From Sodaliphilus pleomorphus (GTDB lineage Bacteria; Bacteroidota; Bacteroidia; Bacteroidales; Muribaculaceae), in NCBI RefSeq assembly GCF_009676955.1, contig NZ_CP045696.1:1424501-1488500 (forward strand): DNA of 64,000 nucleotides, written 5' to 3'. Both the position numbers and the translations under genes were made by a program. Under the pieces are notes generated by a model that was not told the DNA's origin, did not search any database, and worked only from the letters and a program-made list of their open reading frames with translations. Of this stretch, positions 1-10,611 are shown piece after piece (within the stretch, counting starts at the first letter, position 1; the number at the start of each line of letters is the position of its first letter).

Positions 1-478
1 GGCAATGGGAATGCGGTACAAGACAATATAAGCGGAGTTGTCACGTTATAATGATGTCATGGAGCGACAATCTTCAAGCACCAATAAGGTTGCAACTTGA
101 TAAGTGTCGCCTATGGGTAAGGATTGGTGACACATCGTAAGTTTACCCACCCTAATATTTCGAAAAGTAAACCAAAAGGCAAAGAGAAGGAAATAATCGA
201 AATGAAACGTTAATTTATCGATAAAAATCGCCGATTGGTATAAAAAATTTGGCGGGCAAAAAAATTCTTCGTTTCTTTGCAATGTTCAAAACACTAATAG
301 GGTTTATAATAGGGATATTAAGGGGTTTAGACTTTTGAAAAGTAATGAAAAATATTCTTAGTAGTGATTTTAATGTACAATTGGCAACAATTGTAAAGAA
401 ATAGCAGGAGCAGTGATGCCCCTGTTATTTTTTCTGCCGCTACAATCAAAAAAAATGCCCAGCGAGGCCGGTGCGGCC
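1..478. other. Left-edge intergenic region, no gene supported
   Basis: AT-rich stretch upstream of the first secreted-protein gene. A 78-codon minus-strand open frame exists at 46-282, but its translation is low-complexity, matches no family I recognise and has no convincing promoter or partner gene. I see no tRNA, repeat array or strong hairpin. Confidence 0.5.
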
Positions 479-509
479 TTGTGAGTTAAAAAAGATTTAT
501 CTACTTTTG
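479..509 (+). promoter_or_regulatory. Bacteroidota-type promoter of the 554 gene
   Basis: TTG at 479-481 and TACTTTTG at 502-509 are separated by 20 bases. This matches the Bacteroidota sigma-ABfr consensus (TTG, 19-20 bases, TAnnTTTG). Transcription would start near 516, giving a leader of about 40 bases before the ATG at 554. Confidence 0.75.
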
Positions 510-553
510 CAATTATTAATGTTTGTTTAACCCCCCACTATTTTTACCACAAC

Positions 554-1741
554 ATGAACAAAACCTACAAAATGTGCTGTGCAGCAGCAATCTTACTACT
601 CAACACCCTTACCCTGGCCGCAGGCAATGTTTCGATCAAGTTTGCCCAAAATGTGTCGCACGCCTCGACCGAGGCCTACCTGGTCGACGCCGCCAGTGCG
701 CAAGAAGAGAAGCTCACCCCGGCCAGCGACGGCTACACCTACACGGTTCCGTCGGGCAGCAACGTCAAGCTCAAGGTGACCCCCGACAAGGGCTATGTCG
801 TGTATGTGTGGCAGAAGGGCGCCAGCGAGAGCAACCTGTCCGAAATCAGAGAGTCCTACTCCTCGACCGAGCAAACCCTGAAAAGCGTGGGCTCCGACCT
901 GGTTGTGACGGCCGACGTGTGCAAGCTGGTGCCAGCCACCTTTGTCGTGCCCAAGGAAGGCACGCTCGGAGCCGAAGTCAACGTTGAGGAGCAAGGCGAC
1001 TTCGGCCGCCTGATCGCCCCCGAGGCCGACGGCATCACCTACATGCTGCCCGAGGGCCGCGGCGCCTACTTCGATCCCCGCCCGGCCGACGGCTACAACA
1101 TCCTGGTGTGGAAATTTGAGGACAACTCCATCTTCCCTTCCCACCCCGACCAGTTCTACAAAAACAATGTGCCCAGCGGCTTCTATCTGACTGTGGCGTT
1201 TTACAAAGACGGCGAGACCCGCACCGTGACCTACAGGCAGCCGCACACGGCCCAGCTCACTTGCTACAACCGCAGCGAGTATGACAGCCCGGTCATTGCC
1301 TCGGGCGCAACGGTCACGCCTGGCGACCAGATTCTCTTTGAAGTCGCTCCGCCCGACAATCCCTCGGGCAAGGTGATCGTGCACCACTGGCTGGTCAACG
1401 GCAAGCCCTATACCGATGCAAGCGGCGAGTACTTCACCGACAACTCGCTCACGCTCATGGCTATCGACAATCTCGACGTCGAGGTCGTGCCCGAGGCCGA
1501 GTATACCGGCGTGACGGCCGTCGAGCTGCAAGGGCTCACCGCTGTTGCCAGCGCCAGCGACGGCACCATCGTTGTCACGGCCGGCAGCGGCACGGCTGCA
1601 CTCTACAGCCTGCAAGGTGCATGCCTGGGCCAGAAAACGATAGCAGGCGGGCAAGCCGTGTTCCACGTCGACGGCGCAAGCAAGGGCTCGGTCTACATTG
1701 TGGTCGTCAACGGCCAGGCTGTGAAAGTCATGTTCCAGTAA
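554..1741 (+). CDS. Secreted protein with repeat domains and T9SS-type tail
   Basis: This 395-residue protein starts with a signal peptide (MNKTYKMCC followed by a hydrophobic run ending at LTLAAG). The mature part has at least two beta-rich modules with sequences such as KVTPDKGYVVYVWQ and RPADGYNILVWKF, resembling the bacterial 'InlB B-repeat / Bacterial repeat' type found in surface proteins. The last ~60 residues (ALYSLQGACLGQ ... GSVYIVVVNGQAVKV) fit the C-terminal sorting-tail pattern of type IX secretion cargo. Likely role: an exported, cell-surface or released protein of unknown ligand. It is followed 22 bases later by another secreted protein and may be co-transcribed with it. Start chosen because it gives a clean signal peptide at the expected distance from the promoter at 479-509. 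Confidence 0.75.
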   Translation: MNKTYKMCCAAAILLLNTLTLAAGNVSIKFAQNVSHASTEAYLVDAASAQEEKLTPASDGYTYTVPSGSNVKLKVTPDKGYVVYVWQKGASESNLSEIRESYSSTEQTLKSVGSDLVVTADVCKLVPATFVVPKEGTLGAEVNVEEQGDFGRLIAPEADGITYMLPEGRGAYFDPRPADGYNILVWKFEDNSIFPSHPDQFYKNNVPSGFYLTVAFYKDGETRTVTYRQPHTAQLTCYNRSEYDSPVIASGATVTPGDQILFEVAPPDNPSGKVIVHHWLVNGKPYTDASGEYFTDNSLTLMAIDNLDVEVVPEAEYTGVTAVELQGLTAVASASDGTIVVTAGSGTAALYSLQGACLGQKTIAGGQAVFHVDGASKGSVYIVVVNGQAVKVMFQ

Positions 1742-1763
1742 AACGCGTCACACTGCCTGTAGA

Positions 1764-3287
1764 ATGAACACATCGATACCCCGGTGCTGCCTGCTCATGC
1801 TGGCAGCACTATTGCCTGTGCTCGCTGCCGCCCAAGGCTACTACGACGCCAGCAAGAAACCCGATGGCGACGGCACCGCCCGCTCGCCCTACCAGATTGC
1901 AACCCTCCACAACCTGCTGTGGATAGCCCAGCAGGTGAACGGGGGCATCGACCTGGCCGACACCTATCTCGTGCAGACGCAAGACATCGACTGCAGCCCC
2001 ACCCGGCAATGGGACGGCGGGCACGGCTGGGCGGCCATAGGCGGCATGCAAACCGTGAACGGCATGGTCAAGAAAATGGCTTTCAGGGGGCACTACGACG
2101 GCCAGGGACACGCCATCAATCAGCTCTACGTCAACCGCCCCACCGATTTCCAGGGGCTGTTTGGCTACGTCTACGGCGGCTCGGTGCGCGGCCTGCGCCT
2201 CAACGGCGCTCACATCGAGTGCACCGAAAACCTGGGAGTGCTCACAGGATACGCCTTTGAAGAGGAAGTCACCGACTGCCACGTTGCCCAGTCGATGGTG
2301 AAGGGCAGCGGCATCTATCTGGGCGGCCTCATGGGCTACCAGAGCTATGGCACCACACGCGACTGCACCGTCGACGCTGCCATCTCGGGCTACGACTACC
2401 TGGGAGGCATCGTCAGCTGGTGTGTGGAGGGCACCGTGAGCCGCTGTCATGCCACAGGAAAAATAGCCAGCATCACCAAGACCGAGACCGACGGCACGCA
2501 ACAGGTGGGCCGCCTGGCCGGAGGCCTTGTGGGCTACCTGAGCAACGCTCACGTCGACTCCTGCAGCAGCAGCGTCGAGGTCGTGGGCGGCAACCAGATG
2601 GGCGGCCTCGTGGGCGTGGCCGTGAAGTCGGTGATCGCACACAGCTATGCAGCCGGCAACCGCGTGAAGGGCATTACCTATGTGGGCGGCCTCGTGGGCA
2701 AAAACGAGGAGACGGCTGTGAACGACTGCTTTGCCCGCTCAACGGTCGAGGGAGAGTCGAGCGTGGGCGGCCTCATCGGCTCGCTCGACTACAGCGGCAG
2801 CGACGTGGCACGCTGCTACGCGGCCGGCCAGGTCACCGCCACCAATGCTGCCATAGCCGGCGGGCTGGTGGGCAACAAGTCGTACACGGCCACCGTGAAG
2901 AGCTGCTACTACGACAAGGAGATATCGCAACAGGCCGAGGGCGTGGGCGGCTTCGCCCACAACGACTGCCAGTGCGAGGCCAAGACCACCGCGCAGATGA
3001 AAGTGCAAGACACCTACGCAGCAGCCCACTGGGATTTCGCCCGCGTGTGGGCGATCGACGCTGCCGTCAACGAGGGCTATCCCCACCTTGTGGGCGTGGG
3101 CCCAACCGTGCAACGGCATGGCGACATCGACGGCGACGGCATGGTCAACGTGAGCGACGTCACGGTGCTCATCAACTGCGTGCTGGGCTCGGCCAGCTAC
3201 AGCCTCAACGTGAGCGACATCGACGGCGACGGCACGGTCAACGTGAGCGACGTCACGGCGCTCATCAATCTTGTTTTGAACCCATAG
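1764..3287 (+). CDS. Secreted GLUG-repeat protein with dockerin-like C-terminus
   Basis: 507 residues with a signal peptide (ending LPVLAAAQG). The middle region contains repeated units of the GLUG type (LGGLMGYQ, LAGGLVGYL, MGGLVGVAV, VGGLVGKNE, VGGLIGSL, IAGGLVGNK), each followed by Cys-containing strands, predicting a right-handed beta-solenoid as in bacterial adhesins. The last ~55 residues hold two copies of D-x-DGDG-x-VNVSDVT-x-LIN, the calcium-binding/helix signature of dockerin type I modules. In non-cellulolytic Bacteroidales such tails are thought to act in cell-surface attachment or protein docking rather than in classical cellulosomes. No cohesin is visible in the window. Probably in an operon with the preceding gene (22-base gap). 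The substrate is unknown. Confidence 0.8.
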   Translation: MNTSIPRCCLLMLAALLPVLAAAQGYYDASKKPDGDGTARSPYQIATLHNLLWIAQQVNGGIDLADTYLVQTQDIDCSPTRQWDGGHGWAAIGGMQTVNGMVKKMAFRGHYDGQGHAINQLYVNRPTDFQGLFGYVYGGSVRGLRLNGAHIECTENLGVLTGYAFEEEVTDCHVAQSMVKGSGIYLGGLMGYQSYGTTRDCTVDAAISGYDYLGGIVSWCVEGTVSRCHATGKIASITKTETDGTQQVGRLAGGLVGYLSNAHVDSCSSSVEVVGGNQMGGLVGVAVKSVIAHSYAAGNRVKGITYVGGLVGKNEETAVNDCFARSTVEGESSVGGLIGSLDYSGSDVARCYAAGQVTATNAAIAGGLVGNKSYTATVKSCYYDKEISQQAEGVGGFAHNDCQCEAKTTAQMKVQDTYAAAHWDFARVWAIDAAVNEGYPHLVGVGPTVQRHGDIDGDGMVNVSDVTVLINCVLGSASYSLNVSDIDGDGTVNVSDVTALINLVLNP

Positions 3288-3306
3288 CTACAGCAGCAGC
3301 AGCGGT

Positions 3307-4770
3307 TCACACGAGCCTGTTGCTGTTGGGCAGCACATAGCTGGCACCGGCCTCGAGCACCTCGCTCACCTTGTTGATTTCCAAGAAGGTGGTGTGGGTG
3401 CTCTGCAGGCCGCTGCTCAAGTAGGCCACCATCTCGTCGGGGCTAAGCACCCCCTTGTTGAGCAACAGTTGCAGGGCCGAGAAGTAATAGTCCTGGCCGT
3501 TGATCTTGCCAGGCAGATACACGGCATCGACGCCATAGGACAAAGCCAGACGACGCATCGTCTTCTCGCTGTGGCATATAGCCAGCACTGGCACCTTGCC
3601 GCGATAGGAGGCCAGGTAGCGTGCCGTGCGGCCCGAGTAGGAATCGGTGATGATGGCCTTCACGGGCAGCAGGGCCGTCGCCTTCACGGCCTGCTTGGCC
3701 AGGAAGGCTGTCACGTCGGGCTCGTCGGCCACGTGCATGATGATGTCGAGGTCGGGTGTCTTGTCGGCCTCGGCGCGACGGGCCACGCGTGCCATGGTCG
3801 CGACAGCCTCGACGGGATACTTGCCATAGGCAGTCTCGCCCGAGAGCATCACGGCATCGGTATTGGAGTAGATGGCATTGGCAATGTCGGTCACCTCGGC
3901 CCGGGTGGGACGCGGGTGCTCGATCATGGTGTGCAGCATCTGGGTGGCCACAATCACGGGCTTGCGCGCATGCACGCACTTGCGTATGATGGCACGCTGA
4001 ATGCCAGGTATGTTTTCCTGCGGCACCTCGATGCCCAGGTCGCCGCGTGCCACCATCACACCGTCGGCAGCCTCGATGATTTCATCTATTTTGTCAACAC
4101 CCTCCTGGTTCTCGATTTTGGCAATGATCTGGATGTCGGAATGACGCTCGTCGAGTATCTTGCGTATGTCGAGAATGTCCTGGCGGTTGCGCACAAAGGA
4201 GTGGGCGATAAAGTCAAGGTTGTTGTCGATGGCAAACTGGATGTTGCGCTTGTCCTTCTCGGTGAGCGAGGGCAGGTTGATGCGCACGCCGGGCACGTTC
4301 ACGCTCTTGCGGTGGCCCAGCACCGACTCGTTGAGCACCTCGCAAGTGAGGTAGTCGCCGCCCTTCTCCACCACCTTCATCTCAATCTCGCCGTCGTCGA
4401 TGAGCACATCGGCGCCCAGCTTGAGGTCGCGCACAAAGTTGGGGTAGCTCACAGCAATCTGCTCGCGGGTGGTGAGCAACTCGGGCTTGCCCACAATGCG
4501 CACCCTGTCGCCCGCGTGAAAGGTGATGGTGTCGGCGCCGCCGTCGATGGTGGTGGTGCGCACCTCGGGGCCCTTGGTGTCGATGAGCAGGGCGATGCTG
4601 TTGCTCACGCGTCGCACGTTGGCGATGAGCTTGGTCATGCCCTCCTGGGTGCCGTGGGCGGTATTCATGCGCACCACGTTCATGCCAGCCTCAAAGAGCG
4701 ACCTGATGAAGTCTTCTTCACATCTCAAGTCGGAGATTGAAGCCACAATTTTAGTTTGCTTGGTTGTCAT
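3307..4770 (-). CDS. pyk: Pyruvate kinase
   Basis: Converts phosphoenolpyruvate and ADP to pyruvate and ATP, the last step of glycolysis in the cytosol. Family landmarks are visible: N-terminal KQTKIVASISD and NVVRMNTAHG, the catalytic MVARGDLGIEVP segment, PVIVATQMLHTM and the SGETAYGKYPVEAV loop, followed by the regulatory C-terminal domain. About 487 residues, normal for the family. I chose the ATG at 4770 (MTTKQTKIVAS) because homologues begin at this point; an in-frame ATG at 4794 would add eight residues. The gene converges with the GLUG protein on the other strand, with only 19 bases between the stops. The ~250-base gap to the kbl terminator shows no gene. Confidence 0.95.
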   Translation of the reverse strand: MTTKQTKIVASISDLRCEEDFIRSLFEAGMNVVRMNTAHGTQEGMTKLIANVRRVSNSIALLIDTKGPEVRTTTIDGGADTITFHAGDRVRIVGKPELLTTREQIAVSYPNFVRDLKLGADVLIDDGEIEMKVVEKGGDYLTCEVLNESVLGHRKSVNVPGVRINLPSLTEKDKRNIQFAIDNNLDFIAHSFVRNRQDILDIRKILDERHSDIQIIAKIENQEGVDKIDEIIEAADGVMVARGDLGIEVPQENIPGIQRAIIRKCVHARKPVIVATQMLHTMIEHPRPTRAEVTDIANAIYSNTDAVMLSGETAYGKYPVEAVATMARVARRAEADKTPDLDIIMHVADEPDVTAFLAKQAVKATALLPVKAIITDSYSGRTARYLASYRGKVPVLAICHSEKTMRRLALSYGVDAVYLPGKINGQDYYFSALQLLLNKGVLSPDEMVAYLSSGLQSTHTTFLEINKVSEVLEAGASYVLPNSNRLV

Positions 4771-4946
4771 ATATTCAGGATTGAGTTGTGTCATTGCGAT
4801 AAAAATTTTGCGATTGATTCTATATAGTGCCTTGTCACAAATGGCAAAAAGTGATGACAGCGAGCCGCAACAGGCCAGTGCTCACTTTCCCCTTGAGTGT
4901 GCAAAGTTACAACTTCTTTTTCATTCTTATGCTACAAGCAGCGCTC

Positions 4947-4980
4947 AAAAAAAGGCCCCGCCGGTAAACGGCAGGGCCCT
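4947..4980 (-). terminator. Rho-independent terminator of kbl
   Basis: Read on the minus strand, GGGCCCTGCCG pairs across a short loop with GGCGGGGCC and is followed by seven T residues. It lies about 45 bases past the kbl stop. Confidence 0.85.
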
Positions 4981-5026
4981 ATGCGATAGTTATGTGCCAT
5001 CGGCGCGGGGCAAGCCCGGCGCACGA

Positions 5027-6223
<1,197 letters not shown>

Positions 6224-6366
6224 GATAGCTGTTTTATTTATGTTGGTTTTGTCAATGCGTTTTTTCTATATATAATTGATGCGATACACAAAGTTACAAA
6301 AAAACTCGAAATGCAGCTCATAAATGCCACCTAAATTTATCGCATCCAGCAACAGCCGGGGGGCGC

Positions 6367-7515
6367 TCAGACTGCAAGCATGTAGAGCAGATAAATCCAG
6401 TGAGCCACCAGGGCTGCCCCCAGGCCGCCTATGGTGTGGGAGATGATGGCCTTGGAGGTGAGCTCGCGGTAGCCCAGCGAGTCGAGCATGGCCGTGTGGG
6501 TGCTCAGGAAGCCGCTCCAACACATGCCTATGGCCGTGAACACGGCGATGGCGTTGCCGTCGATCCAGCCGTGGGCCTGGAAGTTGGGCACCAGGCTCAA
6601 GGCGGCGCCCACAGCGCCCAGCGCCGTGATGGGGAAGGCAATCTGGTGCGGGTCGCTGAAGCCAAACACGGCGTCGAAGAAGCCCGCAAACACATTGGCC
6701 ACGTCGGGCAGCAGCTCGATGCCCTCGTAGGCCGCACCGGTGTAGGCCCCCGAGGTGCTGGGCCCGAAGGTGAGTATCATGACCAGCGACGAGATGATGA
6801 GCACGCCGGGGATGATCGACAGGCCCACTTCCACACCCATCTTGCCGCCGTCGAGCAGCGAGTTGAGCGTGCGCAGGAAGGTCGACTTGCGCTCCAGGGG
6901 CGTCTGTTCCGACCCGTCGTCGGCACTCGTGGGCTCGAAGTCGACCGCCACCTCGTCGCGGTACTGCGGGTAGGCCTTGAGCACGAAGTGCTGCATGCAC
7001 CGCGTCGAGATGATGCAGCCTGCAAAGGCACCCACAAAGCCTATGAAGGGCTCCACATAGTAGCCGGCACCTATCATAAACACGATCACGATGAGGCCCA
7101 TGCCAAAGGCGGTGCCGAAGTTGGTGAGCGAGATGAACTGGAACTTCTTGAAGTGGGAGGCAAAGCGCTTGTCCTTTGACAAGGTGATGATGGCCGGGTT
7201 GTCGCTCAGGAAGGTGAGCACGGCACCCAGCGAGGCCATGCCCGGCAGGTTGAACAGCGGCTTCATGAGCGGCCTGAGCATCTTCTCAAACAGGTCGACG
7301 ACACGAAACTCGACAAAGAGCTTGCCTATGGCACCCGTGATCACACAGATGCTCATCAGGTAGAAACACGTGTTGAGCAGCAGGTCGTGGGCCGTGTGCA
7401 TCACGGTGTTGAGCATGTTGGCAGCGCCCATGCGCCACCCTATGAACGAGAACAGTGCGCCCACTATCAAGAGGCACATGCATCCACTGGCATTCTTGAG
7501 GCCTTTCAGTTTCAT
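6367..7515 (-). CDS. Polytopic membrane protein with nucleoside-recognition (Gate) domains
   Basis: 382 residues with about ten hydrophobic segments. The segments around VITGAIGKLFVEFRVVDLFEKMLRP and the second-half block GVLIISSLVMILTFGP resemble the Gate (nucleoside recognition) domain found in Na+/nucleoside transporters, spore-maturation proteins and uncharacterised transporters. TFLSDNPAIITLSKD and GFSDPHQIAFPITALGAVG are conserved-looking polar patches within the membrane region, as expected for a transporter. The substrate is unknown. It lies 143 bases upstream of kbl on the same strand and next to the threonine dehydrogenase, so an amino-acid or related transport role is a reasonable inference only. 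Confidence 0.7.
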   Translation of the reverse strand: MKLKGLKNASGCMCLLIVGALFSFIGWRMGAANMLNTVMHTAHDLLLNTCFYLMSICVITGAIGKLFVEFRVVDLFEKMLRPLMKPLFNLPGMASLGAVLTFLSDNPAIITLSKDKRFASHFKKFQFISLTNFGTAFGMGLIVIVFMIGAGYYVEPFIGFVGAFAGCIISTRCMQHFVLKAYPQYRDEVAVDFEPTSADDGSEQTPLERKSTFLRTLNSLLDGGKMGVEVGLSIIPGVLIISSLVMILTFGPSTSGAYTGAAYEGIELLPDVANVFAGFFDAVFGFSDPHQIAFPITALGAVGAALSLVPNFQAHGWIDGNAIAVFTAIGMCWSGFLSTHTAMLDSLGYRELTSKAIISHTIGGLGAALVAHWIYLLYMLAV

Positions 7516-7826
7516 CAGTGATTAGCGATATTTTTTGTTTAAAGCATTGCAGCGCCGGCACTTTCTCTTGCCTGGGCAAGGGTCGGACCGCGCCGTGGGT
7601 TCAAAATAGTTGTCTTGTCGCCGCCGGGGAGCACTCCCCCCCATGCGACTTCGGGCTCAAATTTACATATTTCCCAAACAATACAAAAATAATTGTGGCA
7701 AAATGTTGGGCCACCCGCCCGCAACATTGCCCCGGCAGGGGTGTACCTGCTGCAAAATGCAAGCCCTCGCAGCAAAATAACCGAAAAAAAACGAGCCGAA
7801 AAACGCAAATTCTCGACAAAGTAGTG

Positions 7827-7834
7827 TAACTTTG
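7827..7834 (+). promoter_or_regulatory. -7 box of threonine dehydrogenase promoter
   Basis: TAACTTTG lies about 95 bases before the ATG at 7931 and matches the Bacteroidota -7 element; no clear TTG is found at the ideal distance. The rest of the 415-base gap (7516-7930) between the divergent genes shows no gene. Confidence 0.5.
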
Positions 7835-7930
7835 CATCACAGTGCCATTGCGGGCAGCCCCGGCTCTTGCGCTCGAGGCCTGGCTGCACGGCTACAAAAT
7901 GATGAAACAAATTATCTTTAAAACGACAAT

Positions 7931-8893
7931 ATGAAAAACGTGTTGATTATCGGGTCAACTGGCCAAATCGGGTCGGAGTTGACCATGAAACTGAGAGGAA
8001 TTTACGGTGGCGGCCACATTGTAGCAGGCTATATCCCAGGGGCTGAGCCCAAGGGAGAGCTCGCCGAGAGCGGCCCGAGCGAGATTGTAGACATCACCAA
8101 CGCGCAGCAGATTGCCCAGGCCGTGCGCAAGTACCACATCGACACGATCTACAACCTGGCTGCACTGCTCAGCGCCGTGGCCGAGAACAAGCCGCAACTG
8201 GCTTGGAAGATAGGCATAGGCGGATTGATGAACGTGCTTGAGGTGGCGCGCGAGCAGCACTGCGCCGTATTCACCCCCAGCTCGATAGGCTCGTTTGGCC
8301 CCAACACGCCCAAAGACGGCACGCCGCAAGACACCCTGCAGCAGCCCAAGACCATGTATGGCGTGACCAAGGTCACCGGCGAGCTGCTGAGCAACTACTA
8401 CGCCCTCAAGTTTGGCGTCGACACCCGCTCGGTGCGCTTCCCGGGGCTCATCTCCTATGTGACGCCTCCCGGCGGCGGCACCACCGACTATGCCGTCGAC
8501 ATCTACTACTATGCCGTGCAGGGCAAGAAATTCACCTGCCCCATCAAGGCCGGCACCTTCATGGACATGATGTACATGCCCGACGCCTTGCGAGGCGCCA
8601 TCGAGATCATGGAGGCCGACCCCGCCAAGCTCAAGCACCGCAACTCGTTCAACATCGCCTCGATGAGCTTTGACCCCGAAATTATCTACAACAAGATCAA
8701 GGAGTACATACCTGGCTTTGAGATGGTATACGACGTCGACCCCCTGCGCCAGGGCATCGCCGAGTCGTGGCCCAACCGCCTCGACGACACCTGCGCCCGC
8801 ATGGAGTGGGGCTGGAAACCCGAGTATGACCTCGACGCCATGACACGCGACATGATCGAGAAGCTGCGCGTCAAGTTCGGCATCAAGCAATAG
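7931..8893 (+). CDS. L-threonine 3-dehydrogenase, short-chain (SDR) type
   Basis: 320 residues of the extended SDR/epimerase-like fold. The NAD-binding glycine motif GSTGQIGS is at residues 8-15, catalytic Ser is in TPSSIGSFGP, and the YxxxK pair is at Tyr143/Lys147 in TMYGVTKVTGE. The downstream TRSVRFPGLISY and TFMDMMYMPDALRG segments are typical of SDR-type threonine dehydrogenases of Bacteroidota rather than sugar-nucleotide epimerases. It oxidises threonine to 2-amino-3-ketobutyrate, which Kbl (5027-6223, opposite strand) would cleave to glycine and acetyl-CoA. Alternative: another SDR epimerase; the neighbouring kbl argues against that. Confidence 0.88.
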   Translation: MKNVLIIGSTGQIGSELTMKLRGIYGGGHIVAGYIPGAEPKGELAESGPSEIVDITNAQQIAQAVRKYHIDTIYNLAALLSAVAENKPQLAWKIGIGGLMNVLEVAREQHCAVFTPSSIGSFGPNTPKDGTPQDTLQQPKTMYGVTKVTGELLSNYYALKFGVDTRSVRFPGLISYVTPPGGGTTDYAVDIYYYAVQGKKFTCPIKAGTFMDMMYMPDALRGAIEIMEADPAKLKHRNSFNIASMSFDPEIIYNKIKEYIPGFEMVYDVDPLRQGIAESWPNRLDDTCARMEWGWKPEYDLDAMTRDMIEKLRVKFGIKQ

Positions 8894-9036
8894 CAAAACT
8901 GCTTTTCCCCCAAAAAAGGCTACACGGCGGGGGCTGCACGCGGCAAGCATGCAGCCCCCGCCGCCGTTTCTCGCTGCCGCAAGGGCGCAAGCCAAATCGG
9001 GTGCCCCAAAAGTGATGCAATGTGGGAATAAATCTT

Positions 9037-9044
9037 TAACTTTG
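9037..9044 (+). promoter_or_regulatory. -7 box upstream of lolD-like gene
   Basis: TAACTTTG matches the Bacteroidota -7 consensus and lies 25 bases before the ATG at 9070. No convincing TTG is seen at the expected distance upstream. Confidence 0.5.
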
Positions 9045-9069
9045 CACATCAAGCAAAGTTGAAAGTAAC

Positions 9070-9738
9070 ATGATTGAAGCTAAAAACATCATCAAGCGAT
9101 ATGGCAACCTCGAGGTGCTCAAGGGCGTTGACGTGACCATAGGCGACGGCATGATCGTGTCGATCGTGGGGCCCAGCGGCGCCGGCAAGACCACCCTGCT
9201 CCAAATCATAGGCACCCTCGACAAGCCCGACAGCGGCACCGTGACCTACGACGGCGTCGACGTGCTGCGGCTCAAGGACAAGCGCCTGGCCCAGTTCCGA
9301 AACAAGAACATAGGCTTCGTGTTTCAGTTCCACCAGCTGCTGCCCGAGTTCACCATGCTCGAGAATGTGGCCATACCGGCCCTCATAGGCGGCTGCAAGC
9401 AGAGCCAGGCCTTCAAGCGGGCCGCCGAGCTGCTCGACTACATGGGGCTGAGCGACCGGCTCGAGCACAAGCCCGCCGAGCTCTCGGGCGGCGAGCGGCA
9501 ACGCGTGGCCGTGGCACGCGCCCTGGTCAACAAGCCTGCCGTGATACTGGCCGACGAGCCCTCGGGCAGCCTCGACACGGCCAACAAGCAGGAGCTGCAC
9601 AAGCTCTTCTTCACCCTGCGCGACGAGATGAAACAGACCTTTGTGATCGTGACCCACGACGAGAGCCTGGCCGGCAACAGCGACCGCATCCTGCACATGC
9701 GCGACGGCATGATCGTGGAACCCGACAGCGTGATATGA
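9070..9738 (+). CDS. lolD: ABC transporter ATPase, LolD/MacB-type
   Basis: 222-residue ATPase subunit. Walker A GPSGAGKT is at residues 34-41, the Q-loop is in [17 protein letters not shown], the ABC signature is LSGGERQR, Walker B is VILADEP and the H-loop is VTHD. Length and the [13 protein letters not shown] stretch place it in the LolD/FtsE/MacB group, whose members power lipoprotein release or periplasmic mechanotransmission through a separate permease. No permease gene is adjacent; the next gene, 7 bases on, encodes a lipoprotein. Assignment to the lipoprotein-sorting LolCDE system is by similarity only. The start directly follows the promoter at 9037-9044. Confidence 0.85.
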   Translation: MIEAKNIIKRYGNLEVLKGVDVTIGDGMIVSIVGPSGAGKTTLLQIIGTLDKPDSGTVTYDGVDVLRLKDKRLAQFRNKNIGFVFQFHQLLPEFTMLENVAIPALIGGCKQSQAFKRAAELLDYMGLSDRLEHKPAELSGGERQRVAVARALVNKPAVILADEPSGSLDTANKQELHKLFFTLRDEMKQTFVIVTHDESLAGNSDRILHMRDGMIVEPDSVI

Positions 9739-9745
9739 CCACGAG

Positions 9746-10441
9746 ATGACTGCCTTCTTCACATCACACGCGAGCCGCCTGCTGGCCCTGCTGCTGGCCG
9801 TGGCCGCACTATCGGCGTGCCACGGCAGCGACGACGACGACACTCGCATCGTCGAGTGGCGCTACGACTTTGTGACCTACATGGGCTACTCGGGCAGCAC
9901 AGCCACCTTCGAGTACCTGGGCCGTGGCGACTCGGCCGCCATCGTGCTGCGGGCCTCGGGGCTCGACAAGCCCGGGCACTTGGCCACGGGGCAGCGCGTG
10001 CTGCTCTACTACACCGTGACGGGCACACCCAGCCCCGGCGTGCGCGATGTGCAGGCCCGCTACTACACCAGCGGCAACGTGGCCAGCGACTCGCTCAGGG
10101 TCAACACCAAGCCCGTAGAGCAATATGCCATGCACCCCATCAAGCTGCGCAGCCTGTGGCGCACGGGGGGCTACATCAACCTGCGCGGCCAGGTCGAGTA
10201 CACCGGCCACCCCCGCCAGCTCTACCTCATGGCCGACGGCGCCACCCTCGACAGCGACACCGTCGACGTCTATCTCGTGCACGACCTCATGCAGGGCCAG
10301 GACAGCACCCGCTTCTGGCGCAACTGCTACGGCTCCTTCTATGTGGGCGAGGCCTGGTACAAGCCCTCGTGCCGCGTCATGAGAGTGCACGTGCGCGACG
10401 TGGTGCGCCCCCAGGCCACCTGCTACGACTTTGCCAAGTGA
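9746..10441 (+). CDS. Predicted lipoprotein, NigD-like
   Basis: 231 residues with a lipoprotein signal (hydrophobic run then LSAC, Cys at about residue 27) followed by an acidic SDDDD linker. The segment GQRVLLYYTVTG resembles the N-terminal OB-like module of NigD-like lipoproteins of Bacteroidales, and the C-terminal half (LMADGATLDSDTVDVYLVHD) fits the same family loosely. Function is unknown. It starts 7 bases after the lolD-like stop, so the two are very likely co-transcribed. Confidence 0.6.
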   Translation: MTAFFTSHASRLLALLLAVAALSACHGSDDDDTRIVEWRYDFVTYMGYSGSTATFEYLGRGDSAAIVLRASGLDKPGHLATGQRVLLYYTVTGTPSPGVRDVQARYYTSGNVASDSLRVNTKPVEQYAMHPIKLRSLWRTGGYINLRGQVEYTGHPRQLYLMADGATLDSDTVDVYLVHDLMQGQDSTRFWRNCYGSFYVGEAWYKPSCRVMRVHVRDVVRPQATCYDFAK

Positions 10442-10491
10442 GCGACGGCCCCCACGCGTGTGGCACGCCGCCAAATATTAGGCCCCCAGGC

Positions 10492-10522
10492 TTGACATGT
10501 ACTCCAGTTTTTGCTACTTTTG
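10492..10522 (+). promoter_or_regulatory. Promoter of DUF3467 gene
   Basis: TTG at 10492-10494, 20 bases, then TACTTTTG at 10515-10522: a full match to the Bacteroidota promoter. Predicted leader is about 85 bases. Confidence 0.8.
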
Positions 10523-10611
10523 TGTAGCAAAACCGCGCCTGCCGTGGCACGCATTTTGCAACCACACTTTTTTTATATTTTTGACAACAACAACATCAAC
10601 ATTACAAGAAA

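Noticed and set aside
46..282. 78-codon minus-strand frame at the left edge
   Set aside because: No family, promoter or conserved context; composition fits intergenic DNA.
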